Origin: FEB-12 sp964503315
GTDB taxonomy: Bacteria; Zixibacteria; MSB-5A5; GN15; FEB-12
Direction: 5' to 3'
Length of the DNA stretch: 64,000 bases
Assembly: GCA_964503315.1 (NCBI GenBank)
Contig: CAZCZL010000010.1
Location: 62,001-126,000, forward strand
This document shows positions 1 to 8,766 of this stretch, in pieces (the first letter of the stretch is position 1; the number at the start of each line of letters is the position of its first letter). A model generated the notes under the pieces. The model did not search any database and was not told the origin of the DNA. It was given only the letters and a program-made list of their open reading frames with translations. A program made the position numbers and the translations under genes.

Positions 1-59
1 GGTCCCTATGGAGGCCAGCCAGGCCGATTTGAAGAGTGAACTTTTCGGTCCGTTGTCGG

Positions 60-87
60 TTGACAAATCTATCCTACTAACTATATT
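60..87 (+). promoter_or_regulatory. Putative sigma-70-type promoter of rpsT
   Basis: TTGACA at 60-65 and TATATT at 82-87 are separated by 16 bases, close to the housekeeping consensus. Transcription would begin near 94, leaving a leader of about 33 bases before the rpsT start. It is the only clear promoter in front of the gene. Confidence 0.6.
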
Positions 88-126
88 TGGCAATTGGTTA
101 TGTAAACTGTGAAGAAAGGATAGACG

Positions 127-393
127 TTGCCGAATCACAAGTCTAATTTTAAGCGCATGCGTACCAACGAGAAAGCTCGCCTTCGCAACCGTACCCTGCG
201 CTCCCGCCTCCGCTCCACCGTCAAAGAGGTGCGTGAAGAGGAGACCCCGGAATCTGCCGCCAAGAAGCTGCTCGAGGCCCAGACCCTGCTCGACAAGGCT
301 GCCTCCGCTGGGCTGATCCATAAGCGGAACGCCGCTCGCAACAAATCCCGCTTGGCCAAGGCCGTCAAGAAACTGGCCGCCCCAAAAGCCTAA
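127..393 (+). CDS. rpsT: 30S ribosomal protein S20
   Basis: Primary 16S rRNA-binding protein of the small ribosomal subunit. The 88-residue product has the family's usual length, the N-terminal NHKSNFKRMR signature, and the conserved block around HKRNAARNKSRLAK near residues 65-79. It is very Lys/Arg/Ala-rich and helical, as expected. The start is TTG at 127, preceded by an AAGGA Shine-Dalgarno sequence at 116-120. TTG or other rare starts are common for rpsT and fit autoregulated translation. The gene stands alone between a strong promoter and a textbook intrinsic terminator. Confidence 0.97.
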   Translation: MPNHKSNFKRMRTNEKARLRNRTLRSRLRSTVKEVREEETPESAAKKLLEAQTLLDKAASAGLIHKRNAARNKSRLAKAVKKLAAPKA

Positions 394-417
394 GAACGCG
401 AGCCGACAAATGAAAAA

Positions 418-446
418 CTCGCCTGCGCATGCAGGCGAGTTTTTTT
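418..446 (+). terminator. Intrinsic terminator of rpsT
   Basis: A perfect 9-bp stem (CTCGCCTGC at 418-426 pairing with 431-439) closes on a 4-base loop and is followed at once by seven T residues. It lies 25 bases after the rpsT stop. Confidence 0.92.
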
Positions 447-478
447 GTTCTCACTGACTCTCTATCTGGAAACCGAAC

Positions 479-1291
479 TCATCGATTCAAAATATACACC
501 TGTCCCTCAAAAAACGTGGTCCGGCAGGACTGCTCCCGGATCAACACCATGTCTTTCAGAAATTGCTCTTTCTCTTCGACCGGTATCTCAGCCTTAAGCA
601 CCGACAACGGGAAATCGATATTGAACACCCGACGGTCCGTCTGCACCGAGACCGTATTCGGCGGAAAATACTGTTCCGTGAACGCCGCCCGCTCCAGATC
701 CGTTAGTGTAAACGAAGGCAGCGTCAGATGACCACTGAAAGTCTGGCTGCGCAGCACCGTATCCGCGTAATTCCCCGTTCCATAATCTGGGAGATAGGTC
801 CCCTTGCGCAATATTTGATGAAACAACGCTGTGATGGACGAAGGGCAACCTGATTCATACTCATGCTTCAGGTGAACCACCAGCGATCTATGTCGCGGGA
901 AATCAAAATGCAAATGAAGGTACCCGACCGGGGCTGCCTCCGGCGAAGGCTCGTGCAGATACATTGAGCCGCGGTTCAACTCCGCGAACGCTTCAAGATC
1001 GTTGTAATTGAAATTGACCAGCGCCAGCCGCGGACTTGTCACGCGCAGTGACTTCCGCGTACAGATCTGTACTGGAACATGACTGATTTCGAGGCTCTGG
1101 TACGATCGGAAACGATCCGCGTCCTGGAGCAGTAGAAAAGTTCCGTCCTCCAGATCCAGCACTGGGAATGGGTGCCGCACCATCCGGATATCCTCCGGTT
1201 CGCCCATCCCATCCGGCACCAATGACCAATCATAGCAGGAGAGCCGCTCGGTATCGATAAGTCGAAGCATTGATAGCACGGAACTTGTCAT
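479..1291 (-). CDS. SbnI/ParB-like domain protein
   Basis: A 270-residue protein. Residues 35-75 (RHPFPVLDLEDGTFLLLQDADRFRSY, interrupted here to its key motif LQDADRF) resemble the ParB-like core of the SbnI/free serine kinase group, where a 'value plus DGHHR-like' segment binds nucleotide. The C-terminal FPPNTVSVQ...FNIDFPLSVL stretch also resembles the end of SbnI-type regulators. The canonical DGHHR is replaced by LQDADRF, so kinase activity cannot be assumed. It is monocistronic and convergent with rpsT. Assignment rests on recall of the family pattern; a plain hypothetical protein is the alternative. Confidence 0.45.
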   Translation of the reverse strand: MTSSVLSMLRLIDTERLSCYDWSLVPDGMGEPEDIRMVRHPFPVLDLEDGTFLLLQDADRFRSYQSLEISHVPVQICTRKSLRVTSPRLALVNFNYNDLEAFAELNRGSMYLHEPSPEAAPVGYLHLHFDFPRHRSLVVHLKHEYESGCPSSITALFHQILRKGTYLPDYGTGNYADTVLRSQTFSGHLTLPSFTLTDLERAAFTEQYFPPNTVSVQTDRRVFNIDFPLSVLKAEIPVEEKEQFLKDMVLIREQSCRTTFFEGQVYILNR

Positions 1292-1504
1292 ACCGGCTTA
1301 CTAAGCAACCAGTATGCCCTCTACCCGTCGGGCGGCCAAACTTACTCCAAGCTGCTGTCTGCCATCACGATGTTACGATTATAGGGTCCTCCCCATACTC
1401 GTTTATCGAGGACCGCCGGTCACCGTGCCCCGCACCCTTCACAAACTATGCAAGCAGGGTAACGGCCCATCCCTAGCCTTAGTCTACAATCGGCTCCAAT
1501 AGAA

Positions 1505-1526
1505 AGGGGCGGCCAAGGCCGCCCCT
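1505..1526 (-). terminator. Hairpin after the M28 peptidase gene
   Basis: A perfect 10-bp inverted repeat (AGGGGCGGCC at 1505-1514 with 1517-1526) lies 24 bases beyond the peptidase stop. Only a short T-containing stretch follows on the minus strand, so it may be a weak terminator or an mRNA 3' stabiliser. Confidence 0.5.
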
Positions 1527-1549
1527 ATGAAAGCTCTATGGACCAGACT

Positions 1550-4288
1550 CTACTCAACACACCCCTGCTGCAATGTCGGCGTCGAAACCAGCAGATAGCT
1601 TATTAGCATCGAAAGATCCGTAAGATCCGTTATACATGACGCGTTCACATCCGCCCCATTCGGATTCGGCAGTATGACATTGGGAAGTGTCAGGTACCCG
1701 ATCAACATGGAAAGGTCAGTAAGATCCACCACACCGCTGCCATTCGCGTCACCCGGCACGTTCGACACCGAGCCCTCACCGAAGAATTGCTTAGCCTTCT
1801 CCAGTAAGGCTGTCGCCGAAGCCGCCGTCATATAATAGATCGGGAAGCTGAGGATTATCCGCTTCCCATTCGGCCCACTGACCGCCAGTCCACACGGTTT
1901 CCCCTCCCAATTCGGATCGTTATTCGAAGCGTCCATTCGATAAATGACCGTCGCGCCCGGTTCTGGGGTGAGAATTGGCGTCGCCCACAATCGTGACATC
2001 CCTCTCCCCGCCTCCAACTGCACCGACGGCCACCCATTGTCACCAGTAGCGCCTATGAATCCGATACTACTGCTATACGTGAACGAATTGACCCCAAATT
2101 CGGTCTTCAGCATATGATTTGATGGCACTGGTGTCGTAGTCCAGTTTTGAATTGTTTGATACCCATCGATCATCACGTTGGTCGGGTAGTTCATGTACCA
2201 ATCAAGTGTGCTATAGCTATTGTTGATGATCTTGGTAAAGATATCTTCGTCGAGCCAGAAGATCGATGAGAACCTCCCGGCATCTCCCTTCGCCAGAGCG
2301 GCCGGCGAGGTCTCAATGGTATCCACGACAAACTGCGTCGCGCCAAAGACCGTATCCATCCAGGCAAGTTGCTCCGCCTGATCGGGGAAATAGGCATAGT
2401 CCTGAAGCCACTCGTCGACCACTAATATCCCGCCGTCAAACGTCGCGGGATAACTGGAAACAGATGCCGACAATGGCGACTCATTTCCCAGCAGATCAAC
2501 CGTCGTGATCGCGTATTCATATTTGACCGACCCGGTCACCTGATTGTCCGTGTAGATCGTATCTGTAATACCGGTTTGATAGATTGAGAAGCTACCCTCA
2601 GTATCCAGCTTGCGGTAGATACTGTACGACGCGATATCCTGTTCGATACCCGGCCGCCATTTGACAATGATGGAATTGATCGATGGCTCCGCCTCAGGTG
2701 AAAGCGGCGCCCGTGGCGCCACCAGCGGCTGCTCGGTCTTGGTCGGCGCGACAATCGCGCGATACCCGTCCGCCGGCTTACCGTAAACGGCGAATGTATA
2801 CACCACTCCCGGCGTCAGACCCGACACCACTTGCGAGCAACTCCCCGGCGTCACCTGAATTGAGTCGGTCGGCGTACCATTCGGCCCATAAAACAGCGTG
2901 TACGTATATTGCGGATTGCAATCACTCCAGAAAACCTCAAGCTGTGTCCCATTGCCGACATCCTCGATGCGTGAGATCGTGGTCGGCGAGGCCGCGTTCG
3001 CGACGATCGCCACTGTCGCCACCGCCAGTTTGACCACCTCCGTCAGGTAATCGAAATTCATCCGCGAGGTCAGATCAAGATTGGTATGCCAGCCATCATA
3101 ATTGAAATCGGTCTCGATATTATCGCAGATGGAAAATCCCTGGGCATAAAACGAGTAATGATCCGAACTGCTCCCCATCGATGTTATATTCGGCACCAGC
3201 GTGGTCAATCGCGTCGCGTTGGCGGCGGTCAGGTCCCGATACGCCGTATTTGGCCCGCTCGAAAGATCCAGCCGCCACGGATTGTTCTCAACATACCCCA
3301 CCATATCGTAATTGAGCATCGCCTCAACATTTGTCCCGGCATTCTTAAACGAGGCCGCCGCTGCGGCCGAACCGATCAGCCCCTGCTCCTCCGCTGAGAA
3401 CGGCATGAAAATGACCGTCTTGCGCAACGGCACATTCGACAGCACCCGCGCGACTTCAAGAGTCAAGGTCGTTCCCGAACCATCATCATCCGAGCCCGGC
3501 GCGTACACTGACCCCTGGCTCTGCGCGTTGTAACTATCGTAATGCCCCCCGATAACGATCACCTTGTCCGGCTCCGAGGTTCCCTGCTTGACCGTCTTTA
3601 CATTGTAATGTGTGCCGCCGCCGTAGGAGAATGTCGGTGTGGTGATATTTGTGTAACCGAACTGCTGAAACTTGGAGACCATCCAGTCCCGCGCTCGATC
3701 AATCGAATCTGACCAGATATGCCGTGTATAAAACAGCTCCAGTCGACGGTTGTACGCGTAGATCGAATCCTGGCTGACATAGTTGATAAGTGAATCCGAT
3801 GGATAGACTTCATTCGGCGAAAACGCCCTGACCGCGGTCGGAGCGTCATAATGGAAATAGATCGTCTGCTCCGCCAGCGAAATGACAAAGTAATCCCGTT
3901 CTTCCGCCAGCGAGGCCGCCGCCGATGCCGACGTCTCCACTATCGTGATATTCGCCGCCGATGTTACCACCGGCCCGATATTCGGTGTTTCTGCGGCCGC
4001 TGCCTCGCGCGTTCTTGGCAACACCATGAACAGAGAACTCAGATCCGCGGTCCCGCGCAGTCTCTCAAACGTGATCCCCGATGCCTGAAGGCCATACTGC
4101 TGATCTACAGTTGCCGTCACCAGAAATTTGGTGTCAACCTTGGCCAGCGCGTGGCCGAGTATCAACTCAGCGCGCGCGACCTGTTCATCCGATGTCACTC
4201 GAATGAGGCCAAGATCATCCGCAGAGAGATCAGCCGCTATAAACAGACAGCCGACCGAAACCAGCAAAACCGCGAGCAAGCTTTTCAT
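1550..4288 (-). CDS. Secreted M28 family zinc aminopeptidase with FnIII and dockerin domains
   Basis: A 912-residue secreted protein. Numbering from the ATG at 4288 (GGAG Shine-Dalgarno just upstream), residues 1-23 form a signal peptide. The M28 core has all five expected zinc ligands: H249 (GGHYDS), D267 (PGSDDDGSG), E300/E301 (SAEEQG), D328 (NYDMVGY) and H401 (WHTNLD). Two fibronectin type III-like segments follow at about 430-620, then a region of unknown fold. A type I dockerin-like pair of calcium loops (GDANGSGVVDLTDLSMLI and GADVNASCITDLTDLSMLI) sits at about 850-905. Family members remove N-terminal residues from peptides outside the cell. A longer open frame upstream to 4375 lacks a good start context. 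Confidence 0.9.
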   Translation of the reverse strand: MKSLLAVLLVSVGCLFIAADLSADDLGLIRVTSDEQVARAELILGHALAKVDTKFLVTATVDQQYGLQASGITFERLRGTADLSSLFMVLPRTREAAAAETPNIGPVVTSAANITIVETSASAAASLAEERDYFVISLAEQTIYFHYDAPTAVRAFSPNEVYPSDSLINYVSQDSIYAYNRRLELFYTRHIWSDSIDRARDWMVSKFQQFGYTNITTPTFSYGGGTHYNVKTVKQGTSEPDKVIVIGGHYDSYNAQSQGSVYAPGSDDDGSGTTLTLEVARVLSNVPLRKTVIFMPFSAEEQGLIGSAAAAASFKNAGTNVEAMLNYDMVGYVENNPWRLDLSSGPNTAYRDLTAANATRLTTLVPNITSMGSSSDHYSFYAQGFSICDNIETDFNYDGWHTNLDLTSRMNFDYLTEVVKLAVATVAIVANAASPTTISRIEDVGNGTQLEVFWSDCNPQYTYTLFYGPNGTPTDSIQVTPGSCSQVVSGLTPGVVYTFAVYGKPADGYRAIVAPTKTEQPLVAPRAPLSPEAEPSINSIIVKWRPGIEQDIASYSIYRKLDTEGSFSIYQTGITDTIYTDNQVTGSVKYEYAITTVDLLGNESPLSASVSSYPATFDGGILVVDEWLQDYAYFPDQAEQLAWMDTVFGATQFVVDTIETSPAALAKGDAGRFSSIFWLDEDIFTKIINNSYSTLDWYMNYPTNVMIDGYQTIQNWTTTPVPSNHMLKTEFGVNSFTYSSSIGFIGATGDNGWPSVQLEAGRGMSRLWATPILTPEPGATVIYRMDASNNDPNWEGKPCGLAVSGPNGKRIILSFPIYYMTAASATALLEKAKQFFGEGSVSNVPGDANGSGVVDLTDLSMLIGYLTLPNVILPNPNGADVNASCITDLTDLSMLISYLLVSTPTLQQGCVE

Positions 4289-4432
4289 TTCGAACTCCAG
4301 ACAGAGCGCCGAATATCGTACCGTGATAGGTCCTATGGGGGCGGACACGGAGCATTCACTCCATGACCCTGCCACCTAGTCAAACTACCACGAAAGACGT
4401 GAATGTCAAGGGAATCGCTTAATCGATTGCGG

Positions 4433-4945
4433 TCAGAGCTTGATACCGCGCTGGAACGGCTTGAATTCCGACCGCTCCAGGTCGCCGGGGGTTGGCTTGA
4501 GAAGTGGGGGACGGTCCGCCGGCATTGAGGGATAATCCGCCGGAGATAGAAACGCCCGGTTCTTCTGCGGGTCTATCAATGTCACTTGAAGTTGCAGGGA
4601 GACCAGGTATTCCTTTAACAACTTCTCCCGAGTAGAGCCGGGAGTAAGATGTTTGCTGTTCGGACGGAAAGAGAAGACGAATTCGGGATTCGATGAATGC
4701 AGCAGAATGCTGGTCAGCTTCTGTTGGGGTAATCTTGTCTTGAGGAATTTCAGGAGCGAAAACAACGACGCAAACTCCAGGTCGATTGCGTCCCCCTCCG
4801 CCCGACACCGAAACAGGATACCATAATCCGGTATCGCGAATATCACCAAGCCGTGGGAGAATTGACGTTCCTCAAGATATGGTTCGATCTCGGCATTGAC
4901 GATCGCACCGATGTAGCAGGCCAGCGGAGTCTGTTTGTCGCTCAT
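4433..4945 (-). CDS. Conserved-looking hypothetical protein, 170 aa
   Basis: I do not recognise this protein. It is a soluble mixed alpha/beta sequence without signal peptide, membrane segment or cysteine motif (two isolated Cys). Residues 25-60 alternate hydrophobic positions as in a small regulatory fold, and the C-terminal 35 residues are proline-rich and probably disordered. It follows the M28 peptidase gene upstream on the same strand with a 144-base gap, so co-transcription is possible but not indicated. A second open frame over the same bases looks like a shadow because its composition is Gly/Ser/Arg-rich and unstructured. Confidence 0.6.
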   Translation of the reverse strand: MSDKQTPLACYIGAIVNAEIEPYLEERQFSHGLVIFAIPDYGILFRCRAEGDAIDLEFASLFSLLKFLKTRLPQQKLTSILLHSSNPEFVFSFRPNSKHLTPGSTREKLLKEYLVSLQLQVTLIDPQKNRAFLSPADYPSMPADRPPLLKPTPGDLERSEFKPFQRGIKL

Positions 4946-5097
4946 ACCGGCAACTCAAGCAATCGCAATGCCGTCCGCCGTCCGACCGGTCAAATGACGC
5001 TTAGATATTACCTGTCAATGAGATACGGTAAAGGTTAGATGTGACCCGCCCACCCCTATGGATTCCAGAGTTGAATTGGACTGCAGCAGTTCTGCCG

Positions 5098-5529
5098 CTA
5101 CCCATCCATCCTGTTCAACTGCGCTTTCAGGTCCGAGCGAGCTTCAAGGTACTTTGCCGTGGCCGTCGCCACTACCTCCCCTTCGCTGTCGACTGCCTCG
5201 GACTCGGTTGTGTAAAGCCGTCCCTTCGACTCGACAATCCGTCCTGTGTACGTGATCGTCTCCCCAATTTTCACCGGCTTCTTGAACCGCACGGTCATTT
5301 CTGCGGTCACCGAGAGCACACCTGTCGCCAGAATCGCCTTCACCATCACTTCATCCAAGAGCGATGCCACTATCCCCCCGTGATAGATGCCATTGTAACC
5401 TTCGTGATTGGGTGAGGCCGTGACAGTCGTGTGGACCTCCCGCCCATCCCAGAGGAATTTCGCCTTCAGTCCGCAGACATTCTCTTCCCCGCAGACAAAA
5501 CAGCGTTTGTACCGGACCACTTCTTTCAT
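5098..5529 (-). CDS. PaaI-type hotdog-fold thioesterase
   Basis: A 143-residue single hotdog domain. The N-terminal CFVCGEENVCGLKAKF motif is typical of a subgroup of PaaI/YbaW-like acyl-CoA thioesterases. HGGIVASLLDEVM in the middle carries the HGG...D/E signature that forms the catalytic helix end. Such enzymes hydrolyse acyl-CoA or aryl-CoA thioesters in the cytosol. I use the ATG at 5529. A TTG at 5538 is better spaced from a GGAGGA at about 5551-5556 and could be the true start, adding three residues. The long upstream extension to 5709 runs through a terminator and a repeat and is not coding. Confidence 0.8.
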   Translation of the reverse strand: MKEVVRYKRCFVCGEENVCGLKAKFLWDGREVHTTVTASPNHEGYNGIYHGGIVASLLDEVMVKAILATGVLSVTAEMTVRFKKPVKIGETITYTGRIVESKGRLYTTESEAVDSEGEVVATATAKYLEARSDLKAQLNRMDG

Positions 5530-5580
5530 AGAATTCAAAAACGACCAAAATCCTCCAATTGTCAACCGTCCAGATTGTCG

Positions 5581-5668
5581 TTCCGTCGGGTCTTGCTTCG
5601 AATCCCTCTGCCACCCGCACTCTTTCTGCCACCGATATCCGCGCCACGATTCGAAGTGTGACCCGACG
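5581..5668. repeat. 88-bp dispersed palindromic repeat, copy 1
   Basis: Outer arms at 5583-5604 and 5648-5669 form a 10-bp stem, a 3x3 internal loop and a 9-bp stem. An equal-length copy lies at 30523-30610 with 69 of 88 positions identical. Both copies keep the arms, the internal mismatch and the ATATCCGCGCCAC segment. See the separate finding on compensatory changes. Confidence 0.85.
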
Positions 5669-5678
5669 GCTCCTCCCC

Positions 5679-5706
5679 AAAAAAAGAGCCCGGCATCGCC
5701 GGGCTC
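5679..5706 (-). terminator. Intrinsic terminator of the 5733-6551 lipoprotein gene
   Basis: GAGCCCGGC at 5686-5694 pairs perfectly with 5698-5706 across a 3-base loop. Seven A residues at 5679-5685 give a T-tract on the minus strand directly after the hairpin. Confidence 0.92.
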
Positions 5707-5732
5707 CAAAAATCGGTCATCTGACCGCTATC

Positions 5733-6551
5733 TTACATATCGCACAACGTCGTCGTGTAAGTGCGAACATAGGAACCCGATGTGACCGTCACATCCATCG
5801 TCCCATTCTCGAACGTCGCCTCAAACTCCCACGTGCTTTCGCCGAGCGAGACATCATTCTTCGCGCTGGCCAGCACCACCGTACCGGTCACCGTTCCGCC
5901 ACTCGGGCAGCCACGACGGAAATTGCCGTCAGCCTTCGGCACCGTGACGTTGGTGAACGTCATGGTCATCGTGTAGTCACGACGCCACTCCACGCCGTTC
6001 ACTTCGGCGCGAGACGAGATCGACACGTCGCGTGTACCGTTGACGGTCGCGACATCGGTGTTGATGTTGGTGAATTCGAAACTGGCGTTCCCCTCGCGAT
6101 TGCGATAGATGCTGGTGGTGTCTCCATACTCCAGCTCAAAGTGGTGGCGCAGCGACATGGCGGTCGCGCCAACACCCGACGGCAGCGGGTTCGCGCCGTT
6201 CGTGAAGCGCAACGAGTCGACTCTGCTCCAGGCATAGCTGGTGGCGAGATCCGACGCGTACACCACAAACCAGGTCCCTTCCGTGGTCGTGGAATCCGGA
6301 TTGATAGGTGAATAGACAACATCAATAGCCGTATCGATCGGCTGCTGGATGTCGTAGACGGAGAGCGCGTCGCCAAAGGTCGCCACGGCGCTGTCGAGAG
6401 CCTCGTTCGACTCATCCGATACCGCCGCGTAATTCAGATCTTGATCGGTGAGCGGGGCGGTCGGCTTATCGCTGCCGCAACCGTACAAAAACATCCCCAA
6501 ACCGACAACCAGGATCAGACTCAGAACGAAAAACAGTTTGCCGGAACGCAT
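5733..6551 (-). CDS. Lipoprotein of unknown function
   Basis: A 272-residue exported lipoprotein. The N-terminus MRSGKLFFVLSLILVV... ends in a lipobox, LYGC, with the lipidated cysteine at residue 25, followed by a Ser/Pro/Thr-rich linker. The mature part is dominated by beta-strand patterns and Thr/Asn-rich segments (TTTEGTWFVVY, MTMTFTNVTV), suggesting a beta-sandwich on the outer surface or facing the periplasm. I recognise no enzyme motif. It is single, bounded downstream by a strong terminator. An AAGGAG site lies upstream of the ATG. Confidence 0.8.
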   Translation of the reverse strand: MRSGKLFFVLSLILVVGLGMFLYGCGSDKPTAPLTDQDLNYAAVSDESNEALDSAVATFGDALSVYDIQQPIDTAIDVVYSPINPDSTTTEGTWFVVYASDLATSYAWSRVDSLRFTNGANPLPSGVGATAMSLRHHFELEYGDTTSIYRNREGNASFEFTNINTDVATVNGTRDVSISSRAEVNGVEWRRDYTMTMTFTNVTVPKADGNFRRGCPSGGTVTGTVVLASAKNDVSLGESTWEFEATFENGTMDVTVTSGSYVRTYTTTLCDM

Positions 6552-6611
6552 GTCACGGCTCCTTTCGTGAGGGTTACCGCTCTCCGTCCCGAGTCCGACG
6601 ATTCGTGCCGT

Positions 6612-7517
6612 TTAGTGCGTCAGGAGGAAATGCATGATCGCTTTCTGGATATGCAGTCTGTTTTCCGCCTGATCAAAGACGGCCGACTGAGGACCATCCA
6701 TCACCTCGTCGGTGATCTCCTTGCCGCGTTCCGCCGGTAGGCAGTGCAGCACGATGGCCTTCGGGTCAGCACCCTTCAACAGAGAGCTATTAACTTGAAA
6801 CGGTCTTAATTTCCTTTCTTTCTCTTCCGCCAGATGTTTCTGCCCCATCGAGGCCCAAACATCGGTATAGATTACATCGGCCCCCTTGACCGCTTCTTGA
6901 GGGTCCTCCGTCCAAGTTATCGTGCTCTCTTTGTTAGATTTAGCCCGCGCCATAAATTCCGGGTCCGGTTTGCAGTCCGGCGCGGTGGCGATTCGAAGGT
7001 CCATCGGGATCAACGATGCCAGATTCAGCCAGGAATTGGTGATATTATTCCCATCCCCGAGATAGGCGATTTTGTACTTCCGGCGCGGCGGAAGGTGCTC
7101 CAGCACCGTCATATAGTCGCCCAGAATCTGACACGGATGGACCAGGTCGGTCAGGCCATTCACGACAGGAACTGTCGCGTATTTCGCCAATTCCTCAACA
7201 TCAGACTGCTTGTAGGTCCGGATCATGATAAGACCAACGTACCGTGACAGGACGCGGGCGGCGTCGGCAATCGACTCACGCTTCCCAAGTTGAATCTCGC
7301 CATCCGTGATGTAGATCGGTGAGCCGCCCAATTCGGAGATTCCGACCTCGAACGAGATACGGGTGCGCAATGACTGCTTGGTGAAAATGCAGGCGACCGA
7401 TTTCCCTTCGAGCGATTTCGGCGCGATCTCTTTCCGTTTCATCTTGGCGCAAAGGTCGAACACTTCGTTCACTTCGGCGGCGGAAAGGTCAATTATCTGG
7501 GTCAACGAGCGGGGCAT
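6612..7517 (-). CDS. argF: Ornithine carbamoyltransferase
   Basis: Cytosolic enzyme that joins carbamoyl phosphate and L-ornithine to form citrulline in arginine synthesis. The 301-residue length is normal. Visible motifs are the carbamoyl-phosphate loop FTKQSLRTRISFE (about residues 45-57), HPCQILGD (about 127-134), DVWASMG (about 217-223) and the active-site HCLPAERG (about 258-265). The usual STRTR appears as SLRTR, a variant also found in true ornithine enzymes. The HCLPA motif and HPCQ argue against an N-acetylornithine enzyme. An AGGAGG at about 7524-7529 precedes the ATG. No other arg genes are nearby. Confidence 0.93.
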   Translation of the reverse strand: MPRSLTQIIDLSAAEVNEVFDLCAKMKRKEIAPKSLEGKSVACIFTKQSLRTRISFEVGISELGGSPIYITDGEIQLGKRESIADAARVLSRYVGLIMIRTYKQSDVEELAKYATVPVVNGLTDLVHPCQILGDYMTVLEHLPPRRKYKIAYLGDGNNITNSWLNLASLIPMDLRIATAPDCKPDPEFMARAKSNKESTITWTEDPQEAVKGADVIYTDVWASMGQKHLAEEKERKLRPFQVNSSLLKGADPKAIVLHCLPAERGKEITDEVMDGPQSAVFDQAENRLHIQKAIMHFLLTH

Positions 7518-7741
7518 ATATCCTCCTGATGGGTCATTTATGTCAAAAGTTGGCGGAATATACGGATTAGGATTGGGCAGTCAAGTTTGCTCGAAACTCA
7601 AGTCAAACCTATTTCGAGGCAGAACCACTCGCCACAAGCAGATGAGCGATAGCAGCTTCCTGCTATTTCGCTTGCCAATGCGTAACCCCCGACGCATTAT
7701 TGCGTATCTGTAAGTAAGAAGACAAAGGAACGGGCAAAAGT

Positions 7742-8584
7742 ATGGATAAGAAAACCAGCATATTCGGGATAATCCTGGTCGTCCTGGGAGCGCTCCTCCT
7801 CTTGAGCCGCTTCCAGATCCATCTGTTCCAATTCCTCTTTCCCGCAGCCCTTATCGCTACCGGCGTCTGGTTCATTTGGAAGAAACAGCGCAAAGAAAAC
7901 AGTATCCCGCCCCCCCCAGATTACACTTCGGCCGGCCCGAGCGGCCACCCGATGCCTCCGCCGCCACCTCCTCCACGGCCAGGATTCGGTCAACCCGGAC
8001 CATCGGCGACCATAAATCCCGGCGGAAATCTCAATGCGACCTCTGCCTCCGGCGCGAGTGTCAACATGGGGCCAACCGGTATGCACGCCCAGTCATCGTT
8101 TCAGTCCGGCCAGAGTCAGTCGACCGGCGGCACTGGGCAGACACACACTGGCTCAGGCGGGTACCATCATGGCGGCACTCCCGGCTCCACCGCCTACCCG
8201 CAATTCGAGGCCGGCAAAGTGAAATACAGCAAATTCATCGGTGATATGTTCATCGAGTGCCAGAATATCAACATGCAGAATGTCGAGGTCTCCATGTTTG
8301 TCGGGGACCTTCAGGTGACGCTCTCCGGCGGACGGCTCACCCCCGGCCTCAACCGGATGATCATCTCCGGATTCCTCGGCGATATCATGGTGTTTGTCCC
8401 GCGAGGGCTGCCGCTTTTCGTCCATTGCTCCGGCTTTGTCGGCGACCTTGATCTCTTGGGCCGTCGCTCCTCCGGATTCGGTAATACGCTCGACGCCCAG
8501 ACCGCCGAATATGACTCCGCCGACGCCAAGCTTTATGTGGCGATCAACAATTTCGTCGGTGATGTCCGCGTCTACTACGTATAG
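7742..8584 (+). CDS. LiaF-like membrane protein
   Basis: A 280-residue protein. Two short membrane helices at about residues 7-23 and 28-45 match the LiaI/LiaF-type transmembrane unit. A Pro/Gly/Gln-rich linker runs from about 55 to 150. The C-terminal 125 residues form a repetitive beta domain with three or more 'GD' turns (FIGDMFIEC, FVGDLQVTL, FLGDIMVFV, FVGDLDLLG, FVGDVRVYY), the pattern of the LiaF C-terminal domain. In Firmicutes LiaF restrains an envelope-stress two-component system; no kinase or regulator is adjacent here, so only the architecture is assigned. Confidence 0.75.
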   Translation: MDKKTSIFGIILVVLGALLLLSRFQIHLFQFLFPAALIATGVWFIWKKQRKENSIPPPPDYTSAGPSGHPMPPPPPPPRPGFGQPGPSATINPGGNLNATSASGASVNMGPTGMHAQSSFQSGQSQSTGGTGQTHTGSGGYHHGGTPGSTAYPQFEAGKVKYSKFIGDMFIECQNINMQNVEVSMFVGDLQVTLSGGRLTPGLNRMIISGFLGDIMVFVPRGLPLFVHCSGFVGDLDLLGRRSSGFGNTLDAQTAEYDSADAKLYVAINNFVGDVRVYYV

Positions 8585-8593
8585 CTTCCAAAC

Positions 8594-8614
8594 TTCGCCT
8601 GGGGCGGAGGCGAA
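8594..8614. repeat. Short inverted repeat after the LiaF-like gene
   Basis: TTCGCCT and AGGCGAA flank a GC-rich 7-base loop about 10 bases after the stop. There is no T-tract, so it is either a weak terminator or another palindromic repeat. Confidence 0.4.
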
Positions 8615-8635
8615 AAGCGCATGCATGCAAGGCCT

Positions 8636-8687
8636 GTCATCACGAGCTTTGCTTCATCCATTTGACAAAGCAAAGCGTCGTGATCTC
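8636..8687. repeat. Dispersed palindromic repeat, family D copy 1 (52 bp)
   Basis: CACGAGCTTTGCTT pairs with AAGCAAAGCGTCGTG across a 12-base spacer with one bulge. A copy at 39126-39177 differs at two of 52 positions. Both lie between genes. Confidence 0.85.
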
Positions 8688-8728
8688 TCTTCACTCGTGC
8701 TGACACAGTCAAAGCCCGTACATTGACA

Positions 8729-8756
8729 GTCGCATCGAGCGAAGACGAGATGCGAC
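8729..8756. repeat. Inverted repeat GTCGCATC / GATGCGAC
   Basis: A perfect 8-bp inverted repeat with a 12-base spacer that contains GAGCGAAG, the core also seen in repeat family B. It lies 10 bases beyond the stop of the next minus-strand gene. Confidence 0.45.
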
Positions 8757-8766
8757 CAACTTCGGC

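Noticed and set aside
4419..4808. 129-codon minus-strand frame overlapping the 170-aa hypothetical
   Set aside because: Gly/Ser/Pro-rich in another frame; the 170-aa product has the more protein-like pattern.
5559..6311. Plus-strand open frame that shares a peptide (VPSGLAS...RSVTRR) with one at 30453-30677
   Set aside because: The similarity is fully explained by the 88-bp palindromic repeat that both frames cross; the rest of each frame is antisense to other genes or non-coding.
6612..7517. argF as N-acetyl- or N-succinylornithine carbamoyltransferase because of SLRTR
   Set aside because: HPCQILGD and HCLPAERG are the ornithine-enzyme motifs, and SLRTR is also found in true ornithine carbamoyltransferases.
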